From NCBI GenBank assembly GCA_002317355.1, contig DCJC01000018.1, positions 1 to 13,257 on the forward strand: a stretch of DNA of 13,257 bases, in the 5' to 3' direction. Position numbers and translations under genes: made by a program. The stretch is from Prevotellaceae bacterium UBA1710 (GTDB lineage Bacteria; Bacteroidota; Bacteroidia; Bacteroidales; Bacteroidaceae). A model generated the notes under the pieces. The model made no database searches and was not told the DNA's origin. It worked only from the letters and a program-made list of their open reading frames with translations. Positions 1 to 6,483 of the stretch are shown here, piece after piece. The stretch's first letter is position 1, and the number at the start of each line of letters is the position of its first letter.

Positions 1-42
1 TTATTACTTATATTATTTATTTTTTTGCTTCTATTATAGAAA

Positions 43-60
43 AAAGTGTCCTAAAGTGTC
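43..60. repeat. Tandem AAAGTGTC octamer, two copies
   Basis: AAAGTGTC occurs at 43-50 and again at 53-60, so the copies repeat with a 10-bp period. They lie just beyond the terminator of the VapE gene, at the window edge. One helical turn of spacing would suit a protein-binding site or an iteron remnant, but two copies are too few to assign a role. Confidence 0.3.
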
Positions 61-71
61 TACTCTCCCCT

Positions 72-112
72 AAAAAAAAGACTTTCCAATGACAATAATG
101 TCACGGAAAGTC
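72..112 (-). terminator. Intrinsic terminator after the VapE gene
   Basis: A two-part stem is formed by GACTTTCC (80-87) with GGAAAGTC (105-112), and by TGACA (90-94) with TGTCA (99-103) around an ATAA loop. Read on the minus strand, an eight-T run (72-79) follows the stem. It lies about 25 bp past the VapE stop codon. The plus strand has a shorter T run at 116-120, so it could also work in the other direction. Confidence 0.85.
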
Positions 113-136
113 CCATTTTTCTATAGTGGAATGCGC

Positions 137-1771
137 TTAGAATGGCACAATGTCCTCTGTATCATCCTCTGCTCGGTTTTCTGGTTCATCAGCAGGAAGT
201 TGCTTTCGCTCGTTGATTTCCTGACCATCAAGTACATGAACAATGTATCCAACGTAGCCTATACGCTTCCTTTTCTCATAACCAAGCTTCTTCATGGCAT
301 AACCAACCTGCTGCGGCTCAAGTGTAAGCTTGGTATGTGGGAGAAGTGCCTCTATGATGCCTGCATTATTCATCCAGATGCCAGGGTGAGTATCATCAGG
401 AACACAGAAATAGTTGCTGATGAGCTCTGCCGTTACATCAGGCACCTCAAATGCTTTGTTCTCCTCATTTAGTAGCGCAATCTCCTCTTGATCATACCAA
501 TACTGATGATCGTGCTCCAAGAGGAAAAGAGCCTGTCCGTAGATACCTTCGTAGTCAAGAGTCTGAAGAGCGTTGTAATCCACGTTTCTGACCTTTACAG
601 GCACCCAACGGCGATTGCCAGAAGGATCATCAAGAAAGGTGGAGTGATTGCCTGTTGCCGTAAACGAACAGATACGAGTGTAATGCTCTACGAAGTGGCC
701 ATAAGCAGGACGCTGGTCAACGGATGGTGTGGTAACAATGCCTTTGAGCTTGCGAAGTGTGGCACCGCCATAGCCCGTAACCTCATCTATATTAACAATG
801 AGATACTGGCACATCATCAGCATTTCATCCTTGGAGAAAAGTGGCCCGTTGGTCTTGTTGTAGAAGTAGCTACGCAGACATGGTGGCAGAAGATACTGCA
901 CCCAAGTGGTCTTGTAGATACCCTGACGCTCACTTACGAGTGTGAGGATGGTGTGGTCGGGCTTACCATGAAGAATGGATGCAAGGAGTGACACAAGCTT
1001 CTTTTTGACCTTTATAAGCCACTTCTTCTCATCATCTTCCACAGAGATAGTAGCTGCAAGCTGAGCAATGAAGTCAGTATCGCCTTCTTTCCAAGGCTTA
1101 CAAGTTGTGAGAAAATCCTTGACAGGGTGGAACTTGCGTGAATACTCGCTGAGCAACACCTTGTAGATGTCGGCTGGATACACGATGATGTTAAGTTCCT
1201 TATCCATTCGGCAAGCAATGGTATTGACAATCTCATCGGTGATGCGGACATACTTTCCTTCAGTTGAGCCATCCTTCATCAGCACTTCTGTAAAACCTGT
1301 CATCTGATTTATACGACTGTCAAGCTGAGAGGTGAGATAGTCGGTTATCTGCTCTACGGAAGCCTTATGGCGCTTTGTAGGTGCATCCTCAGACTTCTTC
1401 ACGGCAGGACGACCAGGCTTACGCTTTTCAGTGCGAGCCTCGTCATAACCAACCTTTGTATCAATACCAGCAAGCTTAACGTGATGGATGAATGTGCCGA
1501 GATTCACCTCTTCCCTGTTACCTGCAAGCACAGAGTCATAGTGACGGTCAAGGTTCTCTGGTTTGTAGGTTGGAAAGTACTGAAAGGCACGATGAGCGAA
1601 GTCACGGCCTCTTTCTCCAAAGGCTGTAGCAATGCCATGAAGGCAAGCGATGTAGTCATCATACTGCGGTGCAATGATAGCACGAAGAGCTTCAATTCGA
1701 GGAAGTATGATCTCCATATATTCCTCTGGACTCTTGGTATGAGCCCAATCATAAATTACTTTATTTGCCAT
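137..1771 (-). CDS. PriCT/VapE-domain primase-associated ATPase (virulence-associated E family)
   Basis: Predicted superfamily-3-like helicase/ATPase that would act with the primase-like protein encoded just upstream in replicating a mobile element. Numbered from the ATG at 1771 (544 residues), residues 40-105 resemble a PriCT primase C-terminal domain. Residues 117-136 are a basic linker with KPGRP, like an AT-hook. The VapE ATPase core follows: a Walker A-like GIYKTT (284-289), a Walker B-like LIVNIDE ending at 330, and the family signature FLDDPSGNRRW (379-389). The Walker A second glycine is replaced by tyrosine. An upstream ATG at 1801 adds ten residues, but 1771 leaves only an 11-bp overlap with the preceding gene and was preferred. 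The two genes are surely co-transcribed. The family is common in phages and integrative elements of Bacteroidetes. Family assignment is firm; biochemical activity is inferred. Confidence 0.85.
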   Translation of the reverse strand: MANKVIYDWAHTKSPEEYMEIILPRIEALRAIIAPQYDDYIACLHGIATAFGERGRDFAHRAFQYFPTYKPENLDRHYDSVLAGNREEVNLGTFIHHVKLAGIDTKVGYDEARTEKRKPGRPAVKKSEDAPTKRHKASVEQITDYLTSQLDSRINQMTGFTEVLMKDGSTEGKYVRITDEIVNTIACRMDKELNIIVYPADIYKVLLSEYSRKFHPVKDFLTTCKPWKEGDTDFIAQLAATISVEDDEKKWLIKVKKKLVSLLASILHGKPDHTILTLVSERQGIYKTTWVQYLLPPCLRSYFYNKTNGPLFSKDEMLMMCQYLIVNIDEVTGYGGATLRKLKGIVTTPSVDQRPAYGHFVEHYTRICSFTATGNHSTFLDDPSGNRRWVPVKVRNVDYNALQTLDYEGIYGQALFLLEHDHQYWYDQEEIALLNEENKAFEVPDVTAELISNYFCVPDDTHPGIWMNNAGIIEALLPHTKLTLEPQQVGYAMKKLGYEKRKRIGYVGYIVHVLDGQEINERKQLPADEPENRAEDDTEDIVPF

Positions 1772-2381
1772 ATATTGATGAATTAATGTATGCGTTATCA
1801 TCCCATGGAATGAGACATGCGTGAGTGATGTCTGAGCAAGCCTTATCAGCCACTACGCCATAGGTGAAGAACAGATAGTTGCTTACGGCTGTGTAGAAGT
1901 CCTTATAGCTTATCTCATCGGGATTGTAGCAGACGAAAATCTTAAGTCCGTGACCGCGTGGCGAGCGGAACATGAGGTCAACATCGAGAACCTCATCATC
2001 TATAAGATCCAGAAAGAGGCTCTCACGCAGTTCTACTGAGATGTGATCAACATCGATGCAGCATTCGCCATTAGGTGTGACATGGTTCTTACCACGCTGG
2101 CGAGTCTTCAGTGTTCCACCAGGAATGATAAGGTCAAAGTTATGAGCCTTGAATTCCTTCTCTTTATCCTCATCATTAAGTGTGCGCAGATACTCTGTAG
2201 CATTCTTTGCGCTCTCATTCGTCTTGATGTAATTGTAGAGAGTCTTGAAGTTCCACTGGGCAGAAGGTTTCATTCTCTTAAAGACAGAACCATTGCCAAG
2301 CTGCACGAAGTAACTGACATAGATGGTTTCGGCGTCAGGTATAGGAATTATATCCTCTGATAATGTATTAATTGTGTTCAT
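1761..2381 (-). CDS. BT4734/BF3469-type primase-like protein (VirE N-terminal domain)
   Basis: A 206-residue protein matching the N-terminal domain often fused to VapE in Bacteroidetes, regarded as a relative of archaeo-eukaryotic primases. Visible motifs are CIDVDH (108-113, the paired acidic hhDhD motif), SPRGHGLK (140-147, the second motif with a histidine), and a C-terminal segment with DKACSDITHACLIPWD (179-194) in the place of the usual DxxCxDxxR region. It would synthesise primers for an element, working with the VapE protein that follows with an 11-bp overlap. An upstream TTG at 2414 could extend it by 11 codons, but that triplet lies inside the -7 box of the promoter, upstream of the likely transcript start, so the ATG at 2381 is correct. 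The protein ends where many relatives continue into PriCT/VapE. This may be a natural two-gene version or an old frameshift. Confidence 0.82.
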   Translation of the reverse strand: MNTINTLSEDIIPIPDAETIYVSYFVQLGNGSVFKRMKPSAQWNFKTLYNYIKTNESAKNATEYLRTLNDEDKEKEFKAHNFDLIIPGGTLKTRQRGKNHVTPNGECCIDVDHISVELRESLFLDLIDDEVLDVDLMFRSPRGHGLKIFVCYNPDEISYKDFYTAVSNYLFFTYGVVADKACSDITHACLIPWDDNAYINSSIYGK

Positions 2382-2411
2382 AATTTTTGTTTTTGATTTT
2401 TTTTCTGAGCA

Positions 2412-2440
2412 CAAAGGTACAGATTTTAGAATAGTCCAAA
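2412..2440 (-). promoter_or_regulatory. Promoter of the primase/VapE pair
   Basis: On the minus strand TTTG (complement of 2437-2440) is followed after 17 nt by TACCTTTG (complement of 2412-2419), a Bacteroidetes -33/-7 pair with slightly short spacing. Transcription would begin near 2405, about 25 nt before the ATG at 2381. This rules out the TTG at 2414 as start. Confidence 0.75.
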
Positions 2441-2459
2441 GAAAAAAAGAGAGTAATAG

Positions 2460-2508
2460 CTCGTACCTAAGAATACAGAAAAACCTCGTACCACAGCGGT
2501 ACGAGGTT
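2460..2508. repeat. Three CTCGTACC motifs upstream of the primase promoter
   Basis: CTCGTACC occurs at 2460-2467 and 2485-2492 and inverted at 2498-2505. The last two form the arms of the hairpin described separately. The first copy could pair with the inverted copy instead, giving an alternative fold. The cluster lies about 20-70 bp upstream of the -33 box of the next gene, a place where an activator or repressor could bind. Confidence 0.45.
2482..2508 (-). terminator. Hairpin terminator after the 275-residue gene
   Basis: An 11-bp perfect stem (2482-2492 with 2498-2508) closes a 5-nt ACAGC loop, 33 bp past the stop of the upstream gene. Read on the minus strand it is followed by TTTTCTGT, a short U tract. 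It separates this gene from the primase pair, which has its own promoter. Confidence 0.7.
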
Positions 2509-2541
2509 GTATAACTATCTTATTTTCAAGAGTACGAAGTT

Positions 2542-3369
2542 TTATTGCAGAGATTCTATGAATTCTTGAGCTTCATCCACATATTTCCATGCAGTATGTC
2601 GAGCACGTCCGTCTTCACTTTCGCTGGTTATCGACAGAAATTCCTGCTTTAATGTGCCTGCATTGGAAGGCGGAACAGCATCAGCAAGCAATTTGTACAT
2701 TTCTGCATGCGAAGATAGAAATGGATCTTCATTCTTGCCCACATATTCAGGTAAACCGATACAATATGCAAAAGCCATTAATTTCGCAGGACCACCAGTA
2801 AGCATCTTCAAGCATAGGACATCATAGCTTACATCTGATAAGCGTTTAAGTACAGGCAATTTCTCTCGTAGCTTGTGCTTTTGAAAGACATTCTGAATAC
2901 GCTCCACCTGTCTTTTCACAGCCATTTCATATTTACTCTTTGCCTTCGCTGCCGATGCTTGCTCGTTTTCCGTGAGTTCTTCCATTTTCATACGGGCATT
3001 ATTCGTCATTTCCACAGCAAGGAAAAAAAGATTAATGAATTTCCTCAGGTAATCAAGCATCGTACAATTACCATTTTCATCCATAAACACCCAAAGAGTT
3101 GTTCCGTTGTCATCACGCATTTCCGCAGGAACTCTATCAAATGCCGCAGCCTGAATCCATAGGCCAGTCATTCTTTCTGCTGCAATCAATGCCTTTTCTT
3201 TAGTTGTCTGTGAAATCAGGTATCTCTTGATATCAATAAGTTGCCATCGCTTCGTGACATCCTTTAATTCAACAGTATTATCCCCCAGTATAGCTGACAA
3301 ATCCATCTCCACTGTCTGTGCAGTAGTAGATTCTGGATTGAAATCTGTCAGCTTTTCTGGGGGTGTCAT
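2542..3369 (-). CDS. Hypothetical protein, 275 residues, unrecognised
   Basis: I do not recognise this family. The protein has no signal peptide and no clear membrane segment, so it is probably cytoplasmic. A short acidic N-terminus (1-40) is followed by a helical region. A strongly charged, alanine- and lysine-rich stretch around residues 125-170 has coiled-coil character. The C-terminal third is helical and ends in an acidic tail. Apart from LTGGPAKLMAFAYCIGLPEYVG (about 191-212) no conserved-looking motif stands out. It has its own consensus promoter and terminator and lies between a transposase and a primase-helicase module, so it is probably accessory cargo. A phage- or element-encoded regulator or structural protein is possible, but nothing in the sequence decides. 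The ATG at 3369 is the first start after the promoter and leaves a leader of about 60 nt. Confidence 0.75.
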   Translation of the reverse strand: MTPPEKLTDFNPESTTAQTVEMDLSAILGDNTVELKDVTKRWQLIDIKRYLISQTTKEKALIAAERMTGLWIQAAAFDRVPAEMRDDNGTTLWVFMDENGNCTMLDYLRKFINLFFLAVEMTNNARMKMEELTENEQASAAKAKSKYEMAVKRQVERIQNVFQKHKLREKLPVLKRLSDVSYDVLCLKMLTGGPAKLMAFAYCIGLPEYVGKNEDPFLSSHAEMYKLLADAVPPSNAGTLKQEFLSITSESEDGRARHTAWKYVDEAQEFIESLQ

Positions 3370-3436
3370 TGACTCTAATAAAAGTTTTAAAATTTAACAT
3401 GCATGAGTGGGATTTCTCCCCTCAAAATTTACCCTA

Positions 3437-3467
3437 CAAAGATACAAAAAAAGTATGGAACCACAAA
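3437..3467 (-). promoter_or_regulatory. Promoter of the 275-residue gene
   Basis: On the minus strand TTTG (complement of 3464-3467), a spacer of exactly 19 nt and TATCTTTG (complement of 3437-3444) match the Bacteroidetes consensus perfectly. The predicted start near 3430 gives a leader of about 60 nt. Confidence 0.85.
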
Positions 3468-3541
3468 AATAATCATGGAAATGTTTTGCCATTTTTAGAG
3501 AATTCATAACTTTTGCAAATCAATTCTACATGAAAACCAAA

Positions 3542-3580
3542 CAGAGCGCCTTACCGTCTTTTCACCGGCAAGGCGCTCTG
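3542..3580 (-). terminator. Terminator of the RAYT transposase gene
   Basis: CAGAGCGCCTT (3542-3552) pairs perfectly with AAGGCGCTCTG (3570-3580). After one mismatch CCG/CGG extends the stem, giving a GC-rich hairpin just 7 bp past the stop codon. Read on the minus strand it is followed by TTTGGTTTTC, a broken T tract. Because it flanks a RAYT gene it could also be a REP-type substrate, but no second copy is present here. Confidence 0.75.
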
Positions 3581-3587
3581 CTTTCCC

Positions 3588-4742
3588 CTACTCTCTCTTC
3601 ACCACCGCATTTCCCTCAAAACTACATATCTCTTCCGCCACTTTATTGAGATTATGGAAGATGCTGTAGTCGGTATCCATCGGTACGCCATTAACATCTC
3701 CTATTGTTTCGGGCTGCCACGGAGCAAGGATGAGGAGCATGCCATTCTCACAGGCAGCGAAACGGGAGGCTTCCGGCTTCCAGTATCTGCCTATAGGCTC
3801 TTTCTGGACGTGAATAAGGGGGTATCCACTCTCTATGCAACGATCCTTGATGATTCGCTCTCCCTTTGATATGCCTGGGGTGACGATAACGGTGGCGCCC
3901 TGCATTATCTGCGCCTTCCACAGACGGCAGTCTTGACGATAGGCTGCGGTCTGCTCATAAGGGATGCGCGTGATATAGTCGGGAGAATAGGTTGTGTCAG
4001 CATAACCGTACTTCTGTTTCTCTTCATCGGTAAGCATGGCATAGCGTGCCTTTCTGTGGCAGAACACCTGCACCTTTCTTGCCCAGCGTAGAAGGAAGAG
4101 ATTGCCGAAGGCGGCATAGTCGCGGCCATCAATGACGATATGCAGACATTTCTGCATAAAAGATGGATTAAGCCTTATGATGATAGCACGGCGAGGGTTA
4201 TCATCTACATAATGAATCATCGCGGAGAGATGGCGCAGATCGTAGCTGCCGTCAGGGTTGGTGAGGCAAATGGTGTCGTCGTAGTTATCATCGAAGAGAG
4301 GGCGATATATCCGGGACACGGAGCGATAGGCAATGGCACGCTGCTCCTTGCCCATATTCGAGATCTTCTTTCCCCAGCTGGGGCTTACTAACGCCCCTGT
4401 TGATTCACGATAGCACTTAGTGCATGCAGACTTAAAATACTGAATAATAGCCCCAAGACTCTTATCCATCCTTTCTCCTATCTCTATCACACCATGAAAG
4501 TGATCGGGCATACACACAGCAGCATGAAGGGTTATCTTCCTGCCTTTAGTAGCTTGAATGGCGGCAGTCTTACGCCATTCACCCATCACGGCATCCCCGA
4601 GCGCCGTAAGCCTTACTCCAGGATTACGAGCATCCATATTTAGCTCACCGAGCAGACGATCCCTTTCTCCCACCACAAGGGTGATGAGATATATGCCTTT
4701 GTCATAATAGTCATGACCTGGATTATGGGGACGATAGCTCAT
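3588..4742 (-). CDS. REP-associated tyrosine transposase-like protein (RAYT, Y1 HUH) with an extra C-terminal domain
   Basis: Single-strand transposase/endonuclease family that handles REP palindromes. The HUH motif MPDHFHGVI supplies H81 and H83. The conserved LFDDNYDDTI (149-158) offers Y154 as probable catalytic tyrosine, with Y102 as a less likely alternative. YVDDNPRRA (178-186) matches the late RAYT motif. Typical RAYTs end near residue 200-230; this one continues to 384. The extension (about 225-384) contains GATVIVTPGISKGERI (282-297), then PLIHVQ and MLLILAPW, and ends with a helix FHNLNKVAEEIC. Alternating strands and a glycine-rich loop suggest a Rossmann-like fold of the DprA/LOG (SLOG) kind; this is inference from pattern only. 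The gene has its own promoter and terminator, no terminal repeats typical of an insertion sequence, and an ATG at 4742 about 20 nt after the predicted transcript start. RAYTs are usually single-copy, domesticated chromosomal genes. Confidence 0.85.
   Translation of the reverse strand: MSYRPHNPGHDYYDKGIYLITLVVGERDRLLGELNMDARNPGVRLTALGDAVMGEWRKTAAIQATKGRKITLHAAVCMPDHFHGVIEIGERMDKSLGAIIQYFKSACTKCYRESTGALVSPSWGKKISNMGKEQRAIAYRSVSRIYRPLFDDNYDDTICLTNPDGSYDLRHLSAMIHYVDDNPRRAIIIRLNPSFMQKCLHIVIDGRDYAAFGNLFLLRWARKVQVFCHRKARYAMLTDEEKQKYGYADTTYSPDYITRIPYEQTAAYRQDCRLWKAQIMQGATVIVTPGISKGERIIKDRCIESGYPLIHVQKEPIGRYWKPEASRFAACENGMLLILAPWQPETIGDVNGVPMDTDYSIFHNLNKVAEEICSFEGNAVVKRE
4372..4383. repeat. 12-bp perfect palindrome inside the RAYT gene
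   Basis: CCCCAGCTGGGG is a perfect palindrome within the codons for residues 120-124. It falls in a stretch (about 115-140) between the HUH motif and the candidate tyrosine that looks longer than usual for the family. It may be chance. Confidence 0.4.
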
Positions 4743-4768
4743 ATTGTTACAAATTTAAGGATACGCGA

Positions 4769-4799
4769 CAAAAGTACTGATTTTTCAGCTAAAAACAAA
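4769..4799 (-). promoter_or_regulatory. Promoter of the RAYT gene
   Basis: On the minus strand TTTG (complement of 4796-4799), a 19-nt spacer and TACTTTTG (complement of 4769-4776) form a full consensus promoter. The predicted start is near 4762, 20 nt before the ATG. Confidence 0.85.
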
Positions 4800-4909
4800 A
4801 TTACGATCATAAAAAGCCGAAAACTCACGAAAAATACGAGCAAAAACCCAATTCAACTCGTAAAAAAACATAAAAATGAGATATTTTTTAACAATTACGT
4901 GCATTTTTC
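4800..4909. other. AT-rich spacer between divergent promoters
   Basis: This stretch separates the minus-strand RAYT promoter from the plus-strand small-RNA promoter. It is AT-rich with several A runs and has no convincing reading frame, repeat or hairpin. Confidence 0.6.
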
Positions 4910-4940
4910 TTTGGTATGTCATAAATTATCATTACCTTTG
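4910..4940 (+). promoter_or_regulatory. Promoter of the small RNA
   Basis: TTTG (4910-4913), a 19-nt spacer and TACCTTTG (4933-4940) match the Bacteroidetes consensus exactly on the plus strand. No reading frame follows; the transcript would start near 4947 and run to the terminator at 5075-5109. Confidence 0.88.
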
Positions 4941-4946
4941 CACCAT

Positions 4947-5109
4947 AATCCTCTGCAATTGTAGAGGGTTTACATAGTATAAAAAGTTGTATACTATTGG
5001 CCTGTGAAGGTCGGAGTATATTTAATTAAGTTAAAATCGATGGAAATTTTTTGTGCCTGTGAAGGTAGTAAGAGAAAGTCCTCAGTGTTTTTGCACTGAG
5101 GACTTTTTT
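4947..5109 (+). ncRNA. Predicted small RNA of about 163 nt with twin GNRA hairpins
   Basis: A complete transcription unit without a protein gene: perfect promoter, about 163 nt, strong terminator. The predicted RNA opens with a hairpin CCTCT/AGAGG extended by G-T and C-G pairs around an AATT loop (4950-4967). An 8-bp AU-rich hairpin ATAGTATA/TATACTAT follows (4974-4981 with 4990-4997). The 12-mer GCCTGTGAAGGT then appears twice, at 5000-5011 and 5055-5066. Each copy folds into a short stem with a GTGA (GNRA-type) tetraloop, and the outer pair differs compensatorily: G4999-C5012 versus T5054-A5067. An unpaired AT-rich stretch lies between them. The 3' end is the terminator. It may belong to a known Bacteroidales RNA family such as Bacteroidales-1 or a 6S-like RNA, which I cannot test here. 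It is divergent from the RAYT gene and convergent with the DUF2264 gene. Confidence 0.75.
5075..5109 (+). terminator. Strong terminator, probably bidirectional
   Basis: A 13-bp perfect stem (5075-5087 with 5094-5106) has a 6-nt loop and ends in six Ts (5104-5109) on the plus strand, closing the small RNA. The same stem begins immediately after the DUF2264 stop codon on the minus strand, where TTTCTCTT follows, so it probably ends that operon too. Confidence 0.9.
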
Positions 5110-5110
5110 A

Positions 5111-6451
5111 TTACTCCCAATAGAGGATTTCCTTGTTGATATCCCACTTATGATCCTTAGGGAAATCATCTCCCTCCCATGCTTTCTTTGAAGTCCATTT
5201 CTCGTATGGGGCAGTCCAGAAGGAATCAGTTGGCGGAAGTCCGAGAGCCATAAAGGCGAGAGATGTCATGTAGAGAGATCCGTTGTTGGTGTACCAGTCG
5301 GCTACGTTTGGATGTGGCCCTACGAAACCGATGGTGAGGAAACCACCCTCGTTATAGTTCTTTGAGAGCGGTGAAGCATTCTTTGCAGGATTCTCCACCT
5401 GACCATAGAACATACGGTTGGCTACAGCCGTAAGGGCTGAGCGCACCTGTCCTTCTGAGAGTTCCTTAGGCAACTGTTTCTGCCAAGCAAGCATTGCGAG
5501 AGGCTGTAGTGTTGCCATACGGTAAGGGATGCTTCGGCCTACAACAGGGAATGTGCCCTCAGGAGAGATGAAACGCTCAAGGATGACACTCCACTTCTGC
5601 ATACGCTTACGAACCTCATTGAGGCGGTTCTTTGAGCCACGACGCTTGCCATTCTTATCAAAGATGAGATAGCCACCGCTACCACCACTCTTCTCTATCA
5701 TCTCAAGGCACTCGCAGTACATTGGCTGGATGACGTATGAGTTGTAGTAGTCGAAGGCGAAGGATGGGCCGTCGCTGTAGAGGCCGTCACCGATATACCA
5801 TTCCTCAACCTTTGCAAGGGAGAGCTTGACACGGTATGGGTCATAGCCGCCATTGACGAGCTTGAGGAAGCACTCTTCCATGCTTACGAAGAGAAGCCAG
5901 TTGGTGTAAGGAGGATCATAGCGACGCAAGCCTTTTATCTCCTTAATGTAAAGATCCTTTGTTGCCTGTGGAAGTGGCACCCAGAGGCTGTCAAAGCCAC
6001 GATACAAGCCTTCTACGACGTATGCACCATCAACGAGAGTCTGACCACCATTCTCCCAGCCGAGACGGTCAGGAGACTTTGGATCAACGGCATTGATGAT
6101 AGCCTTACGGGTCCACTCACGCAATTGCTTACGCTTGGCAGACTCAGGAGTGTCGTCATCAGGGAGATTGAGCCAAGGAGCAACGCCAGCGAGAAGGCGA
6201 CCGAATGCCTCCATATAGGCAACCTTCTTGTCGCGGTTGTCCCATGTTGGTGACAGCTCAAGGTTCTTGCAGCCATTGGCTGTATCCATCACTTGCTGAA
6301 GCTTACCTTCAGCCATGTTCTTCATTACGGGTTCTGCCATCTGATACATGATATCAACCCAAACTTCACGGTCAGTTTTTTGTGGCTGTGCCTTCTTCGC
6401 AAAAGAAAGAAGAGGCACAAGGGCTAAGAGAAAAAATAAGAAATGTTTCAT
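5111..6451 (-). CDS. Exported DUF2264 protein, probable polysaccharide-degrading enzyme
   Basis: A 446-residue protein starting with a clear signal peptide (MKHFLFFLLALVPLLSFA, cleavage near residue 18), so it acts in the periplasm or at the outer membrane. The body is rich in Trp, Tyr and Gly as in (alpha/alpha)-barrel sugar enzymes. The C-terminus shows the DUF2264 pattern: HPNVADWYTNNGSLY, then ALGLPP, FWTAPYEKWTSKKAW and a final tryptophan-rich segment. DUF2264 proteins belong to the six-hairpin glycosidase group and occur in Bacteroidetes polysaccharide loci. From memory, some are linked to glucuronidase activity (GH154), but I cannot confirm that here. It is last in the operon with GH105, GH2 and the phosphoesterase, separated from the latter by a long inverted repeat. 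An in-frame TTG at 6466 would put residues ahead of the signal peptide, so the ATG at 6451 was chosen. Confidence 0.85.
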   Translation of the reverse strand: MKHFLFFLLALVPLLSFAKKAQPQKTDREVWVDIMYQMAEPVMKNMAEGKLQQVMDTANGCKNLELSPTWDNRDKKVAYMEAFGRLLAGVAPWLNLPDDDTPESAKRKQLREWTRKAIINAVDPKSPDRLGWENGGQTLVDGAYVVEGLYRGFDSLWVPLPQATKDLYIKEIKGLRRYDPPYTNWLLFVSMEECFLKLVNGGYDPYRVKLSLAKVEEWYIGDGLYSDGPSFAFDYYNSYVIQPMYCECLEMIEKSGGSGGYLIFDKNGKRRGSKNRLNEVRKRMQKWSVILERFISPEGTFPVVGRSIPYRMATLQPLAMLAWQKQLPKELSEGQVRSALTAVANRMFYGQVENPAKNASPLSKNYNEGGFLTIGFVGPHPNVADWYTNNGSLYMTSLAFMALGLPPTDSFWTAPYEKWTSKKAWEGDDFPKDHKWDINKEILYWE

Positions 6452-6483
6452 TTTACATATGGACAAATTTTAATTGTAAGATT

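Noticed and set aside
3395..3425. Small GGGA/TCCC hairpin in the leader of the 275-residue gene, considered as a riboswitch
   Set aside because: The stem is only about four pairs, the leader is about 60 nt and no known aptamer motif is present.
3588..4742. Complete insertion sequence of the IS200/IS605 type
   Set aside because: The HUH protein is the RAYT kind with an extended C-terminus and has its own promoter and terminator. No left-end/right-end subterminal hairpin pair or TnpB partner is visible around it.
4713..4964. Plus-strand frame of 83 codons overlapping the small-RNA promoter
   Set aside because: It starts inside the RAYT gene on the opposite strand, runs through A-rich spacer and ends near the small-RNA start. 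No promoter precedes it and the translation is Lys/Asn-rich noise.
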